Under the pieces are notes generated by a model that was not told the DNA's origin, ran no database searches, and saw nothing but the letters and a program-made list of their open reading frames with translations. 64,000 nt of DNA from JAMCRM01 sp035561075 (GTDB taxonomy: Bacteria; Acidobacteriota; Terriglobia; Bryobacterales; Bryobacteraceae). This document shows, piece after piece, positions 47,898 to 56,892 of the stretch (positions are counted from its first letter, which is position 1; every line of letters starts with the position of its first letter). Both the position numbers and the translations under genes were made by a program. The DNA is taken from positions 48,949 through 112,948 of the forward strand of contig DATMYF010000151.1 in assembly GCA_035561075.1 (NCBI GenBank), given 5' to 3'.

Positions 47898-49622
47898 TTA
47901 TTTCGGCACCGCCACCGGCTGGGGCGGACCCAGCACCATTTCACTGATGGCCGCTCCGGCGGGCACCATCGGGTAAACGCTCTCGAATTGCGAAACCTTC
48001 ACGTTCAGCAGGTACGGGCCGGGCTCCCGCACGGCAGCTTCGAGCGCCGATGCCAGCTCCGAGGGCTTGTCGATCGTGCGCCCTGCGAACCCGTAGGCGG
48101 CCGCCAGCTTTTCCGCATCCGGGAACGTTTCGAGCCCCACTGCGCTGAGGCGGTTGTTATAGAACAGCTCCTGCCACTGCCGCACCATCCCCAGGTGGCC
48201 GTTGTTCATGATCACGATCTTGAGCGGCAGCGCGTGGTTGGCCACCGTGGCTAGTTCCGGAATAGACATCTGGAAACCGCCGTCGCCCAGAATCGCGAAC
48301 ACCAGCTTATCCGGACGGGCGAACTGCGCCCCGATGGCGGACGGCAGCCCGAATCCCATGGAGCCCAGGCCGCCAGAGGAAAGCCACTGGCGCGGCCCGT
48401 TGAAGCGGAGGAACTGGGCGCTCCACATCTGGTGCTGCCCCACGTCGGTGGCGATGATGGCTTCGCCGCCCGAGAGCCGGTCGATCTCGGCCATCAGGTG
48501 TTGCGGTTTGATCTCGGTATCGGAGGTCGCGGCGATGTAGGGGTGCTCTTCTTTCCAATTCCGGATCTGCTTCCACCACGCCTGCCGTGCGGCGGTGGGC
48601 TTCGATGCCGGCTGCGCTTCGGCGACGAACCGGTTGAGCTTGCCCATCACGCGCTTCAGGTCCCCCACGATGGGAACGTCGGGGTTGCGGTTCTTCCCGA
48701 TCTCCGCGGGGTCTATGTCGACGTGAATCACTTTGGCGTGCGGCGCGAAGGCGGCCAGGCGCCCGGTCACGCGGTCGTCAAAGCGCACCCCCAGCGCGAT
48801 CAGCAGGTCGCAATTCGACATCGCCATATTGGCCGCGTAGCTGCCGTGCATCCCGGGCATGCTGATGAACTCGGGGTGATCGCTCGGCAGCGCGCCCAAC
48901 CCCATGAGGGTCAGGACCGCGGGGATGTTGTTCTGCTCCACGAATTCCCGCACTTCCTGTGAAGCGCCCGAGGCGATGATGCCGCCGCCGCCGTAGACCA
49001 GCGGGCGCTCGGCATCAACGATTAGTTGCGCCGCGCGCCGGATCTGTCCGGTATGGCCTTCCGTGAATACCTTGTACCCCGGCAGGTGAATGGCGGTCAC
49101 CGGCGTGTAGTAGCCCTGGGTTTGGAACACATCCTTGGGAATGTCCACCAGCACCGGACCGGGGCGGCCGCTCGCAGCGATGTAGAACGCTTCGTGGATG
49201 ACCTGCGGGAGGTCCTCCATCTTCTTCACCAGGTAATTGTGCTTGGTGCAGGAACGCGTGATCCCGAACGTGTCGGCTTCCTGGAACGCATCGCTGCCGA
49301 TCAGTTTGGTGTGGACCTGGCCGGTAAGGGCCACCACGGGGATGGAATCCATCAACGCGTCCATGAGGCCGGTGACCAGATTGGTGGCGCCGGGGCCGGA
49401 CGTAGCGCAGCACACCCCTACTTTGCCGGTGGCGCGCGCATAACCTTGCGCCGCGAAGGCGGCATTCTCCTCATGCCGTACCAGGACGTGGCGGATTTCA
49501 TGATCGTACAACGCGTCGTACAGCGGCAGCGTGACGCCCCCGGGATACCCGAAGAAGCAATCCACGCCTTCCCGCGCCAGGCAATCGAGCAGCATCTTAG
49601 CGCCGCTCATTAACATCGTCAT
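47898..49622 (-). CDS. ilvB: Acetolactate synthase large subunit IlvB
   Basis: 574 residues. N-terminal DCFFGYPGGVTLPLYDALYD, RHEENAAFAAQGYARATGKVGVCCATSGPGATNLVTGLMDA (catalytic Glu in HEENA), DIPKDVFQ, and the C-terminal ThDP site (GLGSMGFGLPSAIGAQFARPDKLVFAILGDGGFQMS...NNGHLGMVRQWQELFY, GDG then NNG). It condenses two pyruvates, or pyruvate with 2-oxobutyrate. ATG 49622 has GGGAGAGGAACCC upstream, and the family start agrees. First structural gene after the attenuator. Confidence 0.97.
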   Translation of the reverse strand: MTMLMSGAKMLLDCLAREGVDCFFGYPGGVTLPLYDALYDHEIRHVLVRHEENAAFAAQGYARATGKVGVCCATSGPGATNLVTGLMDALMDSIPVVALTGQVHTKLIGSDAFQEADTFGITRSCTKHNYLVKKMEDLPQVIHEAFYIAASGRPGPVLVDIPKDVFQTQGYYTPVTAIHLPGYKVFTEGHTGQIRRAAQLIVDAERPLVYGGGGIIASGASQEVREFVEQNNIPAVLTLMGLGALPSDHPEFISMPGMHGSYAANMAMSNCDLLIALGVRFDDRVTGRLAAFAPHAKVIHVDIDPAEIGKNRNPDVPIVGDLKRVMGKLNRFVAEAQPASKPTAARQAWWKQIRNWKEEHPYIAATSDTEIKPQHLMAEIDRLSGGEAIIATDVGQHQMWSAQFLRFNGPRQWLSSGGLGSMGFGLPSAIGAQFARPDKLVFAILGDGGFQMSIPELATVANHALPLKIVIMNNGHLGMVRQWQELFYNNRLSAVGLETFPDAEKLAAAYGFAGRTIDKPSELASALEAAVREPGPYLLNVKVSQFESVYPMVPAGAAISEMVLGPPQPVAVPK

Positions 49623-49660
49623 GGGTTCCTCTCCCTCACATGTGTCCATATAACAAAAAA

Positions 49661-49698
49661 AGGCCATCAGCCGGTTTGTTTCGCCCCGCTGATGGCCT
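49661..49698 (-). terminator. Rho-independent attenuator of the ilvBNC-cimA operon
   Basis: On the minus strand AGGCCATCAGC pairs with GCTGATGGCCT (11 bp, 16-base loop) and is followed directly by seven T (49661-49655). It lies between the leader peptide (stop at 49718) and ilvB (start 49622). This is a strong intrinsic terminator in the right place for transcription attenuation. Confidence 0.88.
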
Positions 49699-49714
49699 TG
49701 GTTTTAAGCCAAGG
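49696..49714 (-). promoter_or_regulatory. Second hairpin of the ilv leader, overlapping the terminator stem
   Basis: CCTTGG-CTTAAAA-CCAAGG on the minus strand (49714-49696; six base pairs, extendable to GGCC.../...GGCC with a bulge). Its 3' arm shares bases 49696-49698 with the terminator stem, so the two cannot fully coexist. It begins four bases after the leader peptide stop, where a terminating ribosome would cover it. It is the candidate pause or antiterminator element. Confidence 0.6.
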
Positions 49715-49717
49715 GCC

Positions 49718-49831
49718 TCAAACGGGGCCGGCTACGATGACCAGGATAATAATGGCGATGGCTACGAGGACAGAAAGAATGCGGGAGCCTTCCAAGGACT
49801 GGATACGCCGAGTTGGATGGCCTGCGAACAT
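49718..49831 (-). CDS. ilvL: ilv leader peptide (attenuator peptide), 37 aa
   Basis: A 37-codon reading frame, ATG 49831 to TGA 49718, beginning MFAGHPTRRIQSLEGSR and ending with a run made almost only of branched-chain residues: ILSVLVAIAIIILVIVAGPV. Fourteen of the last twenty codons are Ile, Leu or Val. This is what is expected of a ribosome-mediated attenuator that senses charged tRNA-Ile, -Leu and -Val. It sits behind a good promoter and ahead of the terminator and ilvB. A small membrane peptide is the alternative, but position and composition favour the leader role. Confidence 0.85.
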   Translation of the reverse strand: MFAGHPTRRIQSLEGSRILSVLVAIAIIILVIVAGPV

Positions 49832-49844
49832 TCTGCTTAGATCG

Positions 49845-49873
49845 AGTGTAGCTTACAAGTTTGGGAAATGCAA
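49845..49873 (-). promoter_or_regulatory. Promoter of the ilv operon
   Basis: On the minus strand TTGCAT (49873-49868), 17-base spacer, TACACT (49850-49845). Transcription would start near 49838, about seven bases before the leader peptide ATG (49831). Confidence 0.7.
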
Positions 49874-50155
49874 GACTGCTTACGCATAAAATCCGCTTAT
49901 GCTTGCATTTGGGGTTGAAGATGTGCCCCGCCGTTCTCTGCCGTGATCCCGCGCGTCGTTCAAATCCTCACAATCAGTTGCATTGAACGGCCTTCCGCGG
50001 CATCGCGCCGCTCACCGCCGGACACATGCCCGCCTCCTCTCTCCGCCATTCGCCCGCGCCACGCGTCCATTCGCTGTTTTCCGGTTCCTTTCCCGCGAGG
50101 GACAGGCGACACTGCTTTCCAACTGGGCAGTCATTCCTATGCACTCGAGGTGAGT
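49874..50155. other. Intergenic region between ilv promoter and the dehydratase-like operon
   Basis: About 280 bases with no gene that I can support. An open reading frame runs in from upstream in the frame of the next gene, but it has low-complexity Pro/Arg-rich content and no ribosome site. GTTCAAATC at 49969 looks like a tRNA T-loop, but no acceptor stem or other arms surround it. Confidence 0.6.
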
Positions 50156-51913
50156 ATGAGCACTCAGCCAATGGAACCGAAGGCCATGCCGCATTCGCGC
50201 CTGGTCAGTATCGACACTTACGATCAAGCAGTCCGCAAACAACTCGAAGAAGAACGCGAGCGGCTGGAACGCGAAGCCGGTATCATACGGCGCGAAGTGC
50301 GCCAGTTCAAACGTCCGGTAGAGCGGCCGTTCACCAAAGACCAGCGCGCCCACACCACGCTGTTATTCGGCGGGCTCACATGGAAACACGAAAAGCTTGT
50401 GCACGGGGCGCTCGAAGGACTCGGTTACAAAGCCGAAGCCATGCCTACCCCTGACGTCAAAGCTTTCCAGACCGGCAAGGAGTTCGGTAACAACGGCCAG
50501 TGCAACCCCACCTACTTCACGGTAGGTAATCTGGTGCAGTACCTCCAGAGTCTTGAAGCCAAAGGCATCAGCCGGCAGGAGATCCTGGACAAATACGTCT
50601 TCCTCACCGCCGGCTCCTGCGGTCCCTGCCGCTTCGGAATGTATGAGGCCGAGTACCGGCTGGCGCTGCGAAACTCCGGCTTCGACGGCTTCCGTGTAAT
50701 GCTCTTCCAGCAGTCCGGCGGGCTCAGCCAGTCCGATGCCGAAGCCGGTCTGGAGATGAACCTCGATTTCTTCCTGGGGATTCTCAACGCCTTCAATTGC
50801 GGCGACGTCCTCAATGAAGTCGCTTACGCCATCCGGCCGTTTGAAGCACAGCCCGGCGCCACCGACACGCAACTCGCCGCCGTCATGGACCACATGCACG
50901 ACGTGTTCCGCACGCGCCAGCCTTGGAAGCTCGAAGGGCACTTGGCCCGCTACCTGGGCGGCTTCTCCGATAGCGCCGAATACATCGGCAAGTTCGTCAA
51001 ACAGATGAAAGGCGAAGACTATACCCCCGCCCTCCACCGCTGCCGCGACATGTTCGACAGCGTGGACGTGGACCGCCTGAGGGTAAAGCCCATCGTCAAA
51101 ATCACCGGCGAATTCTGGGCCCAGACCACCGAGGGCGACGGCAATTTCAATATGTTTTCCTTCCTGGAGCGCGAGGGCGCGCAGGTGCTGGTCGAGCCGG
51201 TCGGCACCTGGATCATGTACATGCTCCACCAGGTGGCCCAGAGATACAAGGATCTGAAAGGGCTCGAGGAGGGCGCCGTGCCGCCGCCCGTATGGCAGGT
51301 GGCCAAGCGCGCCCGCATCGAGTGGGGCTACCGTCGCAAGGTGGCCAAAATCAAGCTTGCCGAGGCGATCTTCAGGAACGAGTACCGCAAGATCATCGAG
51401 ACGATGGGAGGCATCGCGCACCCGCTCGTGGACCAGTACGAATTGCAACGCCTCGGCCATCCTTTTTACAACTCGCGCGCAGCCGGCGGCGAGGGCCATC
51501 TCGAAGTGGCCAAGAACATCTACTACTCCAACAAGGACCTCGCCCACATGGTGCTCTCGCTCAAGCCCTTCGGCTGCATGCCGTCCACCCAATCGGATGG
51601 CGCGCAGGCGGCCGTTATCTCCAATTTCCGCGACATGATCTACATCCCGATTGAAACCTCGGGGGAAGGCGAAATCAACGCCCACTCGCGCGTCCAGATG
51701 GCCCTCGGTGAGGCTAAGAGCAAGGCCAAACGCGAATTCGCCGAGGCGCTCGAGCGCAGCGGCCTGACGCTCGATGAGTGCCGCGCCTGGGTGGAGCAGC
51801 ATCCCGAAACGAAGCGCCCCATGTACCGCGTCCCCCACACCAAGGGCGTGATCGGGGTGGCCGCCAATTTTGTGCTTCACATCGCGGACCGGATGGGCCG
51901 CCGTCATGCCTAA
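50156..51913 (+). CDS. 2-hydroxyacyl-CoA dehydratase-related protein (HgdB-like, COG3581-type)
   Basis: 585 residues. I place it in the family of dehydratase-like proteins that accompany fused activators. Cys-containing motifs: NGQCNPTYFTVGNL (about residue 115), TAGSCGPCRFGMYEAEYR (about 153-156) and LKPFGCMPSTQSDGAQA (about 472), which could bind an Fe-S cluster. The first 50 residues are a charged coiled coil (YDQAVRKQLEEERERLEREAGIIRREV). It would receive low-potential electrons from the activator encoded by the next gene, with which it overlaps by 8 bases. CGAGGTGA is the ribosome site. The substrate is unknown; no CoA-transferase or acyl-CoA genes are next to it. Confidence 0.78.
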   Translation: MSTQPMEPKAMPHSRLVSIDTYDQAVRKQLEEERERLEREAGIIRREVRQFKRPVERPFTKDQRAHTTLLFGGLTWKHEKLVHGALEGLGYKAEAMPTPDVKAFQTGKEFGNNGQCNPTYFTVGNLVQYLQSLEAKGISRQEILDKYVFLTAGSCGPCRFGMYEAEYRLALRNSGFDGFRVMLFQQSGGLSQSDAEAGLEMNLDFFLGILNAFNCGDVLNEVAYAIRPFEAQPGATDTQLAAVMDHMHDVFRTRQPWKLEGHLARYLGGFSDSAEYIGKFVKQMKGEDYTPALHRCRDMFDSVDVDRLRVKPIVKITGEFWAQTTEGDGNFNMFSFLEREGAQVLVEPVGTWIMYMLHQVAQRYKDLKGLEEGAVPPPVWQVAKRARIEWGYRRKVAKIKLAEAIFRNEYRKIIETMGGIAHPLVDQYELQRLGHPFYNSRAAGGEGHLEVAKNIYYSNKDLAHMVLSLKPFGCMPSTQSDGAQAAVISNFRDMIYIPIETSGEGEINAHSRVQMALGEAKSKAKREFAEALERSGLTLDECRAWVEQHPETKRPMYRVPHTKGVIGVAANFVLHIADRMGRRHA

Positions 51914-54900
51914 GGAACTCTACATCGGTATGGACGTAGGCTCCACCACGGTGAAGGCCGTGGTGGTGGATGCCGCCACCGACCAGATCCTCTGGTCCGA
52001 CTATCAGCGCCACGAAACCCGCCAGCCCGAAAAGGTGCTTGAATTCCTGCACCGCTTCGAAGGCGAGATCGACGGTTTCCGCGACGCACAAAGCCGCATG
52101 TTCATCACCGGCTCCGGCGGCAATGGCCTCTCCAAACACCTGGGTGCCAAGTTCGTCCAGGAGGTGAACGCCGTCTCCCTTGCCGTCGAGAAGCTCTACC
52201 CGGAGTGCGGGTCCGTGATCGAACTCGGCGGGCAGGACGCCAAGATCATCATCTTCAAAAAAGACCCCGAGACCGGCCGCAAGAAGAAGTTGCCTTCCAT
52301 GAACGACAAGTGCGCGGGCGGCACCGGTGCGGTGATCGACAAAATCAACGCCAAGCTGCGCATTCCCTCCGAAGAGCTCTGCAACATGGGTTACCGGGGC
52401 ATTAAGCTGCACCCCGTGGCGGGGAAGTGCGGGGTCTTCGCGGAGACCGACATCAACGGCTTGCAGAAGATGGGCGTCCCGCCGGACGAGCTGATGGCAT
52501 CGCTGTTCGAGGCCATCGTGATGCAGAACCTCTCCGTGCTGACGCGCGGCAACACGCTTCAGCCCGTGGTGCTCCTGCTGGGCGGCCCCAACTGTTACAT
52601 CGCCGGAATGCGCGACTGCTGGAAGCACAACATCCCGAAAATCTGGGAGGAGCGTAAAACTCCGCTGCCTGAAGGCGTGCCGCCGGAAGACCTGGTCCGC
52701 ACGCCCGAGAACGCCCAATATTTCGCTGCCATCGGCTCCGTCGAGTACGGCAGGACCGAGGACGCCGATGTGGGGGTCTACTCGGGCTTCGAAAAGCTCC
52801 AGTGGTATATCGACTTCGGGCGCCAGGAGGAGAAGGATCGCCGCGGCTCGGGTGGTGGTCTTGCCAAGGACGAGGCCGAACTGGCCGCCTTCCAGGAGCG
52901 CTACCGTCACCGCAAGTTCATCCCGGCCCCGGTCAGCAAGGGAGAGGTGGTGGAAGGCTTCGTCGGCATCGACGGCGGCTCCACCTCCACCAAGGCCGTG
53001 CTGCTCTCAAAAGACGGTGCGCGCCGCGTGCTTTCGAAAACCTACCAGCTTTCGCGCGGCAACCCCATCGAAGACACCGTCGAGGTGCTCGCGAAACTTG
53101 AAGAGCAGATCATCGCTCAGGGTGCCGACCTGAAGATCCTCGGGGTGGGGACCACCGGCTACGCCAAGGACATCCTGAAGGACGTGCTGGGCGCCGATGC
53201 CGCGCTGGTCGAGACCGTAGCCCACACGCAAGCCGGCCTGCACTTCTATCAGGACATCGACGTCATTTGCGACGTGGGCGGCCAGGACATCAAGATCATC
53301 ATCCTCAAAGACGGCCGCGTCAAGGATTTCAAGCTCAACACCCAGTGCTCCGCCGGCAACGGCTACTTCCTGCAATCCACCGCCCAGGGTTTCAACGTGC
53401 CCGTGGAGAAGTACGCCGACACCGCCTTCCAGGCTACCGGCTTTCCCAGCTTCGGCTACGGCTGCGCCGTCTTCATGCAGTCCGATATTGTCGACTTCCA
53501 GCGCCAGGGATGGAAGCCCGAAGAGATCATGGCGGGGCTCTGCAACGTGCTGCCCAAGAATATCTGGCTGTACGTCTCCCAGATCCCCAACCTCTCGGCT
53601 ATCGGGAGGCGCTTCCTGCTCCAGGGCGGCACGCAGTACAACCTGGCAGCCGTAAAGGCGCAGGTGGATTTCATCGAGTCGCGCTTTACCGGCAACACGC
53701 GGCCGGACGTCATCGTGCATGAACACTGCGGGGAAGCCGGCGCCATCGGGGCGGCGCTCGAAGCCGGACGCCTGTGGGACCACGGCCGCACCTCCTCGTT
53801 CGTCGGGATGGACGCGGTGCGCCGCATCGAATACAAAACCACCCGCAACGAAGACACGCGCTGCTATTTCTGCAAGAACAAGTGCCTCCGCACCTTCATT
53901 GATGTCAAGACCAATGTGATCGCCATTGAGAAGGCGCCGCTGAAGAGCAAGGTGCCCCTCGAAGCCGGCTCGCAGCGCGTCATCATCGCCACCTGCGAAA
54001 AGGGCACCGTCGAGAACGTGGACGAGATGCGCGGCATCAAGGGCAATATCGACCGCATCAAGCAGGCTAATCCGAACTTCGTCGAGATCGCCGCCAAGGC
54101 CGTGTTCCGCGTTCCGGATGCCCCGCTGGTGGCGGACGCGCCGCCGCGCTTCACCCTTACTTCCGCCGCCAAGCGCCGCGCCGAGCTCATGAAGAAGCGC
54201 GCCAGCATCCGCATCGGCATGCCGCGCGTCCTCAACATGTATTCCATGACGCCGCTGTTCACCGGCTATTTCGCCTCCCTGGGCGTTCAGGCGGAGAACA
54301 TCGTGTATTCCGAGTACACCACCGAGCAACTCTACAAGGAAGGCGCCAAGCGTGGGGCCATCGACCCGTGCTTCCCCTCCAAGCTCGGCATCCCGCACGT
54401 CCATAACCTGCTCTACACCGCGCACGCCAAGAAGCCGCTGGACCTCATCTTCTTCCCCATGATGGACTGCCTCACCAGCGACCTCCACGGCACCGCCGCC
54501 ACCCGCACCTGCCCCACAGTGGCCGCTACCCCGGCCGCCGTCAGGGCTGCGTTTACCAAGGAGAGCGACCTTTTCGCTGAGAAGGGCGTTCAGTTCCTCA
54601 CCACGTTCGTCAATCCCTCGAAGCCCGACCTCTTCGAACGCCAGATGTTCGAGGACTTCCAGCACATCCTGGGGCTCTCGGCCGAGGAAAACCATCGCGC
54701 CGTCGAGGAGGGCTACCGCGCGCTCGATCATTTCAACAACGTCGTGCTCCGCAAGCACGCCCGCGAAGTTCTCGAGGAGTTGGAGCGCGAAGACCGCCTG
54801 GGCATCGTGGTCCTTGGCCGCCCCTATCACAACGACCCCGGAGTGAACCACGAAATCCTGGAGGAGTTCCAGAAACTCGGCTACCCCGTATTTACCCAGG

Positions 54901-55424
54901 AAAGCCTGCCCATCGACGACGATATCGTATGGCGCCTGTTCGGACCCGAGGTGGAAGCCGGCGAGATCGACCACCCCATGTCGATCGCCGACGTGTGGAA
55001 GAACTCCTACAGCGAGAACACCTCCCGCAAGGTATGGGCGGCCAAATACGTAGCCCGTCATCCCAACCTTGTGGCGCTCGAACTTTCCAGCTTCAAGTGC
55101 GGCCACGACGCCCCCATCTACACCGTGGTGGAGGAGATCGTGGAGCACTCCGGCACGCCCTACTTCTGCTTCAAGGACATCGACGAAAACAAGCCTACCG
55201 GATCCATCAAGATCCGCGTCGAAACCATAGGCTACTTCCTCACGCGCTACCGCGAAGACATGGTAGCCAACAAGGGCAAGATCGCCGACGTTGAACAGAA
55301 ACTCGAAGCCTTCAAGAAGCGGTTGGAGCTCGACCGCCGCATCACCGAGTCCTTCGAGATGGGCTCCATGCCGCCGATTCACGTGACCGTCGAGACACTC
55401 GCCGGTTCGGGGGTCAGGGGATAG
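51906..55424 (+). CDS. Tandem BcrA/BadF-type ATPase activator (archerase-like) fused to DUF2229-type domain
   Basis: 1172 residues. Two ASKHA ATPase domains in tandem: the first (about 1-300) begins YIGMDVGSTTVKAVVVD, the second (about 345-640) begins FVGIDGGSTSTKAVLLS. Each keeps both cluster cysteines of dehydratase activators: KCAGGTG and KCGVFAETD in the first, QCSAGNG and GCAVFMQSD in the second. Both contain the GGQDxK motif (LGGQDAKII, VGGQDIKII). The remainder has CYFCKNKC (about 655) and a DUF2229-like part (PRVLNMYSMTPLFTGYFASLG, DPCFPSKLGIPHVHNLL, GRPYHNDPGVNHEI). ATP hydrolysis would drive an electron to the partner encoded just upstream. An intramolecular version of the normally homodimeric activator. 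Target reaction unknown. Confidence 0.85.
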   Translation: MPKELYIGMDVGSTTVKAVVVDAATDQILWSDYQRHETRQPEKVLEFLHRFEGEIDGFRDAQSRMFITGSGGNGLSKHLGAKFVQEVNAVSLAVEKLYPECGSVIELGGQDAKIIIFKKDPETGRKKKLPSMNDKCAGGTGAVIDKINAKLRIPSEELCNMGYRGIKLHPVAGKCGVFAETDINGLQKMGVPPDELMASLFEAIVMQNLSVLTRGNTLQPVVLLLGGPNCYIAGMRDCWKHNIPKIWEERKTPLPEGVPPEDLVRTPENAQYFAAIGSVEYGRTEDADVGVYSGFEKLQWYIDFGRQEEKDRRGSGGGLAKDEAELAAFQERYRHRKFIPAPVSKGEVVEGFVGIDGGSTSTKAVLLSKDGARRVLSKTYQLSRGNPIEDTVEVLAKLEEQIIAQGADLKILGVGTTGYAKDILKDVLGADAALVETVAHTQAGLHFYQDIDVICDVGGQDIKIIILKDGRVKDFKLNTQCSAGNGYFLQSTAQGFNVPVEKYADTAFQATGFPSFGYGCAVFMQSDIVDFQRQGWKPEEIMAGLCNVLPKNIWLYVSQIPNLSAIGRRFLLQGGTQYNLAAVKAQVDFIESRFTGNTRPDVIVHEHCGEAGAIGAALEAGRLWDHGRTSSFVGMDAVRRIEYKTTRNEDTRCYFCKNKCLRTFIDVKTNVIAIEKAPLKSKVPLEAGSQRVIIATCEKGTVENVDEMRGIKGNIDRIKQANPNFVEIAAKAVFRVPDAPLVADAPPRFTLTSAAKRRAELMKKRASIRIGMPRVLNMYSMTPLFTGYFASLGVQAENIVYSEYTTEQLYKEGAKRGAIDPCFPSKLGIPHVHNLLYTAHAKKPLDLIFFPMMDCLTSDLHGTAATRTCPTVAATPAAVRAAFTKESDLFAEKGVQFLTTFVNPSKPDLFERQMFEDFQHILGLSAEENHRAVEEGYRALDHFNNVVLRKHAREVLEELEREDRLGIVVLGRPYHNDPGVNHEILEEFQKLGYPVFTQESLPIDDDIVWRLFGPEVEAGEIDHPMSIADVWKNSYSENTSRKVWAAKYVARHPNLVALELSSFKCGHDAPIYTVVEEIVEHSGTPYFCFKDIDENKPTGSIKIRVETIGYFLTRYREDMVANKGKIADVEQKLEAFKKRLELDRRITESFEMGSMPPIHVTVETLAGSGVRG

Positions 55425-55542
55425 GGCTTGGGGATCAAGGGGCGTGCCGTGTGCGCGCCCCTTGCCCGTACCGCCCTGGCGTTTCCCAGGAGCACGAGTC
55501 CCGCACGCATTGCTACCTCAATTCCCGCTAAAATGGAACAAA

Positions 55543-56874
55543 GTGCCTGGGAAAACTTTCTACCTCGAAACATTCGGATGCCAGATGAATGTCCATGACT
55601 CCGAAAAGGTCGTGGGCACCCTTGTGTCCAAGGGCTACACGCAGGTTGACGCCCCTGAGGCCGCGGACCTGGTGCTCTACAACACATGCAGCATCCGGGA
55701 TAAGGCCGAGCAGAAGGTCTTCAACCGGCTCCAGCAGTTCAAGCGCGAGGCGGGGAAAGGGAAGCTGTTCGGTGTTCTGGGGTGCGTGGCGCAGCAGGAG
55801 GGGGAGCGCATCTTCGAGAAAGCCCCGCATGTCAGCCTGGTGGCCGGTTCCGCCAGCTATACGCAATTGGGCGAGCTGCTCGTGCGCCTTGAAACCGGCG
55901 AGCGGCGCGTCACCGGCCTCAGCCTGGATACCACGGAAACCTTCGAGACGCCTTTCACCCGCCGCGACAATCCGCATCGCGCCTACATCACCATCATCGA
56001 GGGCTGCGACAAATCCTGCGCTTATTGCGTGGTGCCCTTCACCCGCGGTCCCGAGCGCAGCCGAACCGGTGCCAGCGTGATGGAAGAGGCCCGGCGCCTC
56101 GCCGACAGCGGCTACTCCGAGATCCAGTTGCTCGGGCAGAACGTGAACAGTTACCGCGATCCTTCACCCGCCGGCTGGCATTTCGCGGATCTGCTGGCGC
56201 GCGTGGCCGAGGTGCCCGGCATCCGGCGCGTCCGCTACACCACCTCGCATCCCCGCGATTTCGTCAAGGCCATCGTGGACGCCACCGACGCCAACCCCGT
56301 CATCTGCAACCACGTCCACCTGCCCGTGCAGTCCGGCTCCACCCGCGTGCTCGCCGCCATGCAGCGCCAGTACACCCGGGACGAGTACCTGGAGCGCATC
56401 GCGTGGCTCAAAGCCAGTCCGCGCAGTATTTCACTCACCACCGACATCATCGTGGGCTTCCCCGGGGAGACCGAAGTGGACTTCCTCGAAACCATGGACC
56501 TGCTCGACCGCGTCGAGTACGATTCCCTCTTCAGCTTCAAATACTCGCCGCGCCCCAACACCGCCTCGCTCGCCATGGGGGACAAAATTCCCGACGAGGA
56601 GAAGACCCGCCGTTTGATGGCGCTGAACGAGCGTCAGCGCGCCATTCAGATCAGCCGGAATTCGGCACTCATCGGCGGCGTCGAGGAGGTCCTTGTCGAG
56701 GGCCGCAATCAGGCGCTAGGACAGTGGATCGGGCGCACCTCCCAGAACCGCACCCTCAATTTCACGCACGCCGGCTCGAACGGCGACTCCCTTATCGGGC
56801 GCTATTTGCGCGTCCGTGTAACGCGCGCGGGGCCCAATTCCCTTGTGGGTGAGAGTCTTGCGAATGTGCTGTAA
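55543..56874 (+). CDS. miaB: tRNA-2-methylthio-N6-dimethylallyladenosine synthase MiaB
   Basis: 443 residues. The MTTase N-terminal domain begins FYLETFGCQMNVHDSEKV with cluster Cys at ETFGCQMN, YNTCSIRDKAEQKV and GVLGCVAQQEG. Radical SAM motif EGCDKSCAYCVVPFTRGPERSR, then LLGQNVNSY, HLPVQSGS and DIIVGFPGETE, and a C-terminal TRAM domain (from about 375). It methylthiolates i6A37 of tRNAs. The GTG at 55543 starts the family N-terminus; TAAAAT (55529-55534) ends eight bases upstream, so the leader is very short. Needs Fe-S maturation of the YgfZ type. Confidence 0.95.
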   Translation: MPGKTFYLETFGCQMNVHDSEKVVGTLVSKGYTQVDAPEAADLVLYNTCSIRDKAEQKVFNRLQQFKREAGKGKLFGVLGCVAQQEGERIFEKAPHVSLVAGSASYTQLGELLVRLETGERRVTGLSLDTTETFETPFTRRDNPHRAYITIIEGCDKSCAYCVVPFTRGPERSRTGASVMEEARRLADSGYSEIQLLGQNVNSYRDPSPAGWHFADLLARVAEVPGIRRVRYTTSHPRDFVKAIVDATDANPVICNHVHLPVQSGSTRVLAAMQRQYTRDEYLERIAWLKASPRSISLTTDIIVGFPGETEVDFLETMDLLDRVEYDSLFSFKYSPRPNTASLAMGDKIPDEEKTRRLMALNERQRAIQISRNSALIGGVEEVLVEGRNQALGQWIGRTSQNRTLNFTHAGSNGDSLIGRYLRVRVTRAGPNSLVGESLANVL

Positions 56875-56892
56875 TTGAAGGGGAGATTCGTC

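Noticed and set aside
49960..49985. GTTCAAATCC resembling a tRNA T-arm
   Set aside because: No acceptor stem, anticodon arm or D arm could be built around it.
50363..51907. Antisense frame of about 510 codons opposite the dehydratase-like gene
   Set aside because: Same shadow effect; no start context or recognisable motifs.
53007..55382. Very long antisense open frame (about 790 codons) opposite the fused activator gene
   Set aside because: High-GC codon bias creates long open frames on the other strand. The product is Val/Gly/His/Asp-rich low-information sequence without motifs, while the plus strand encodes clear ASKHA domains.
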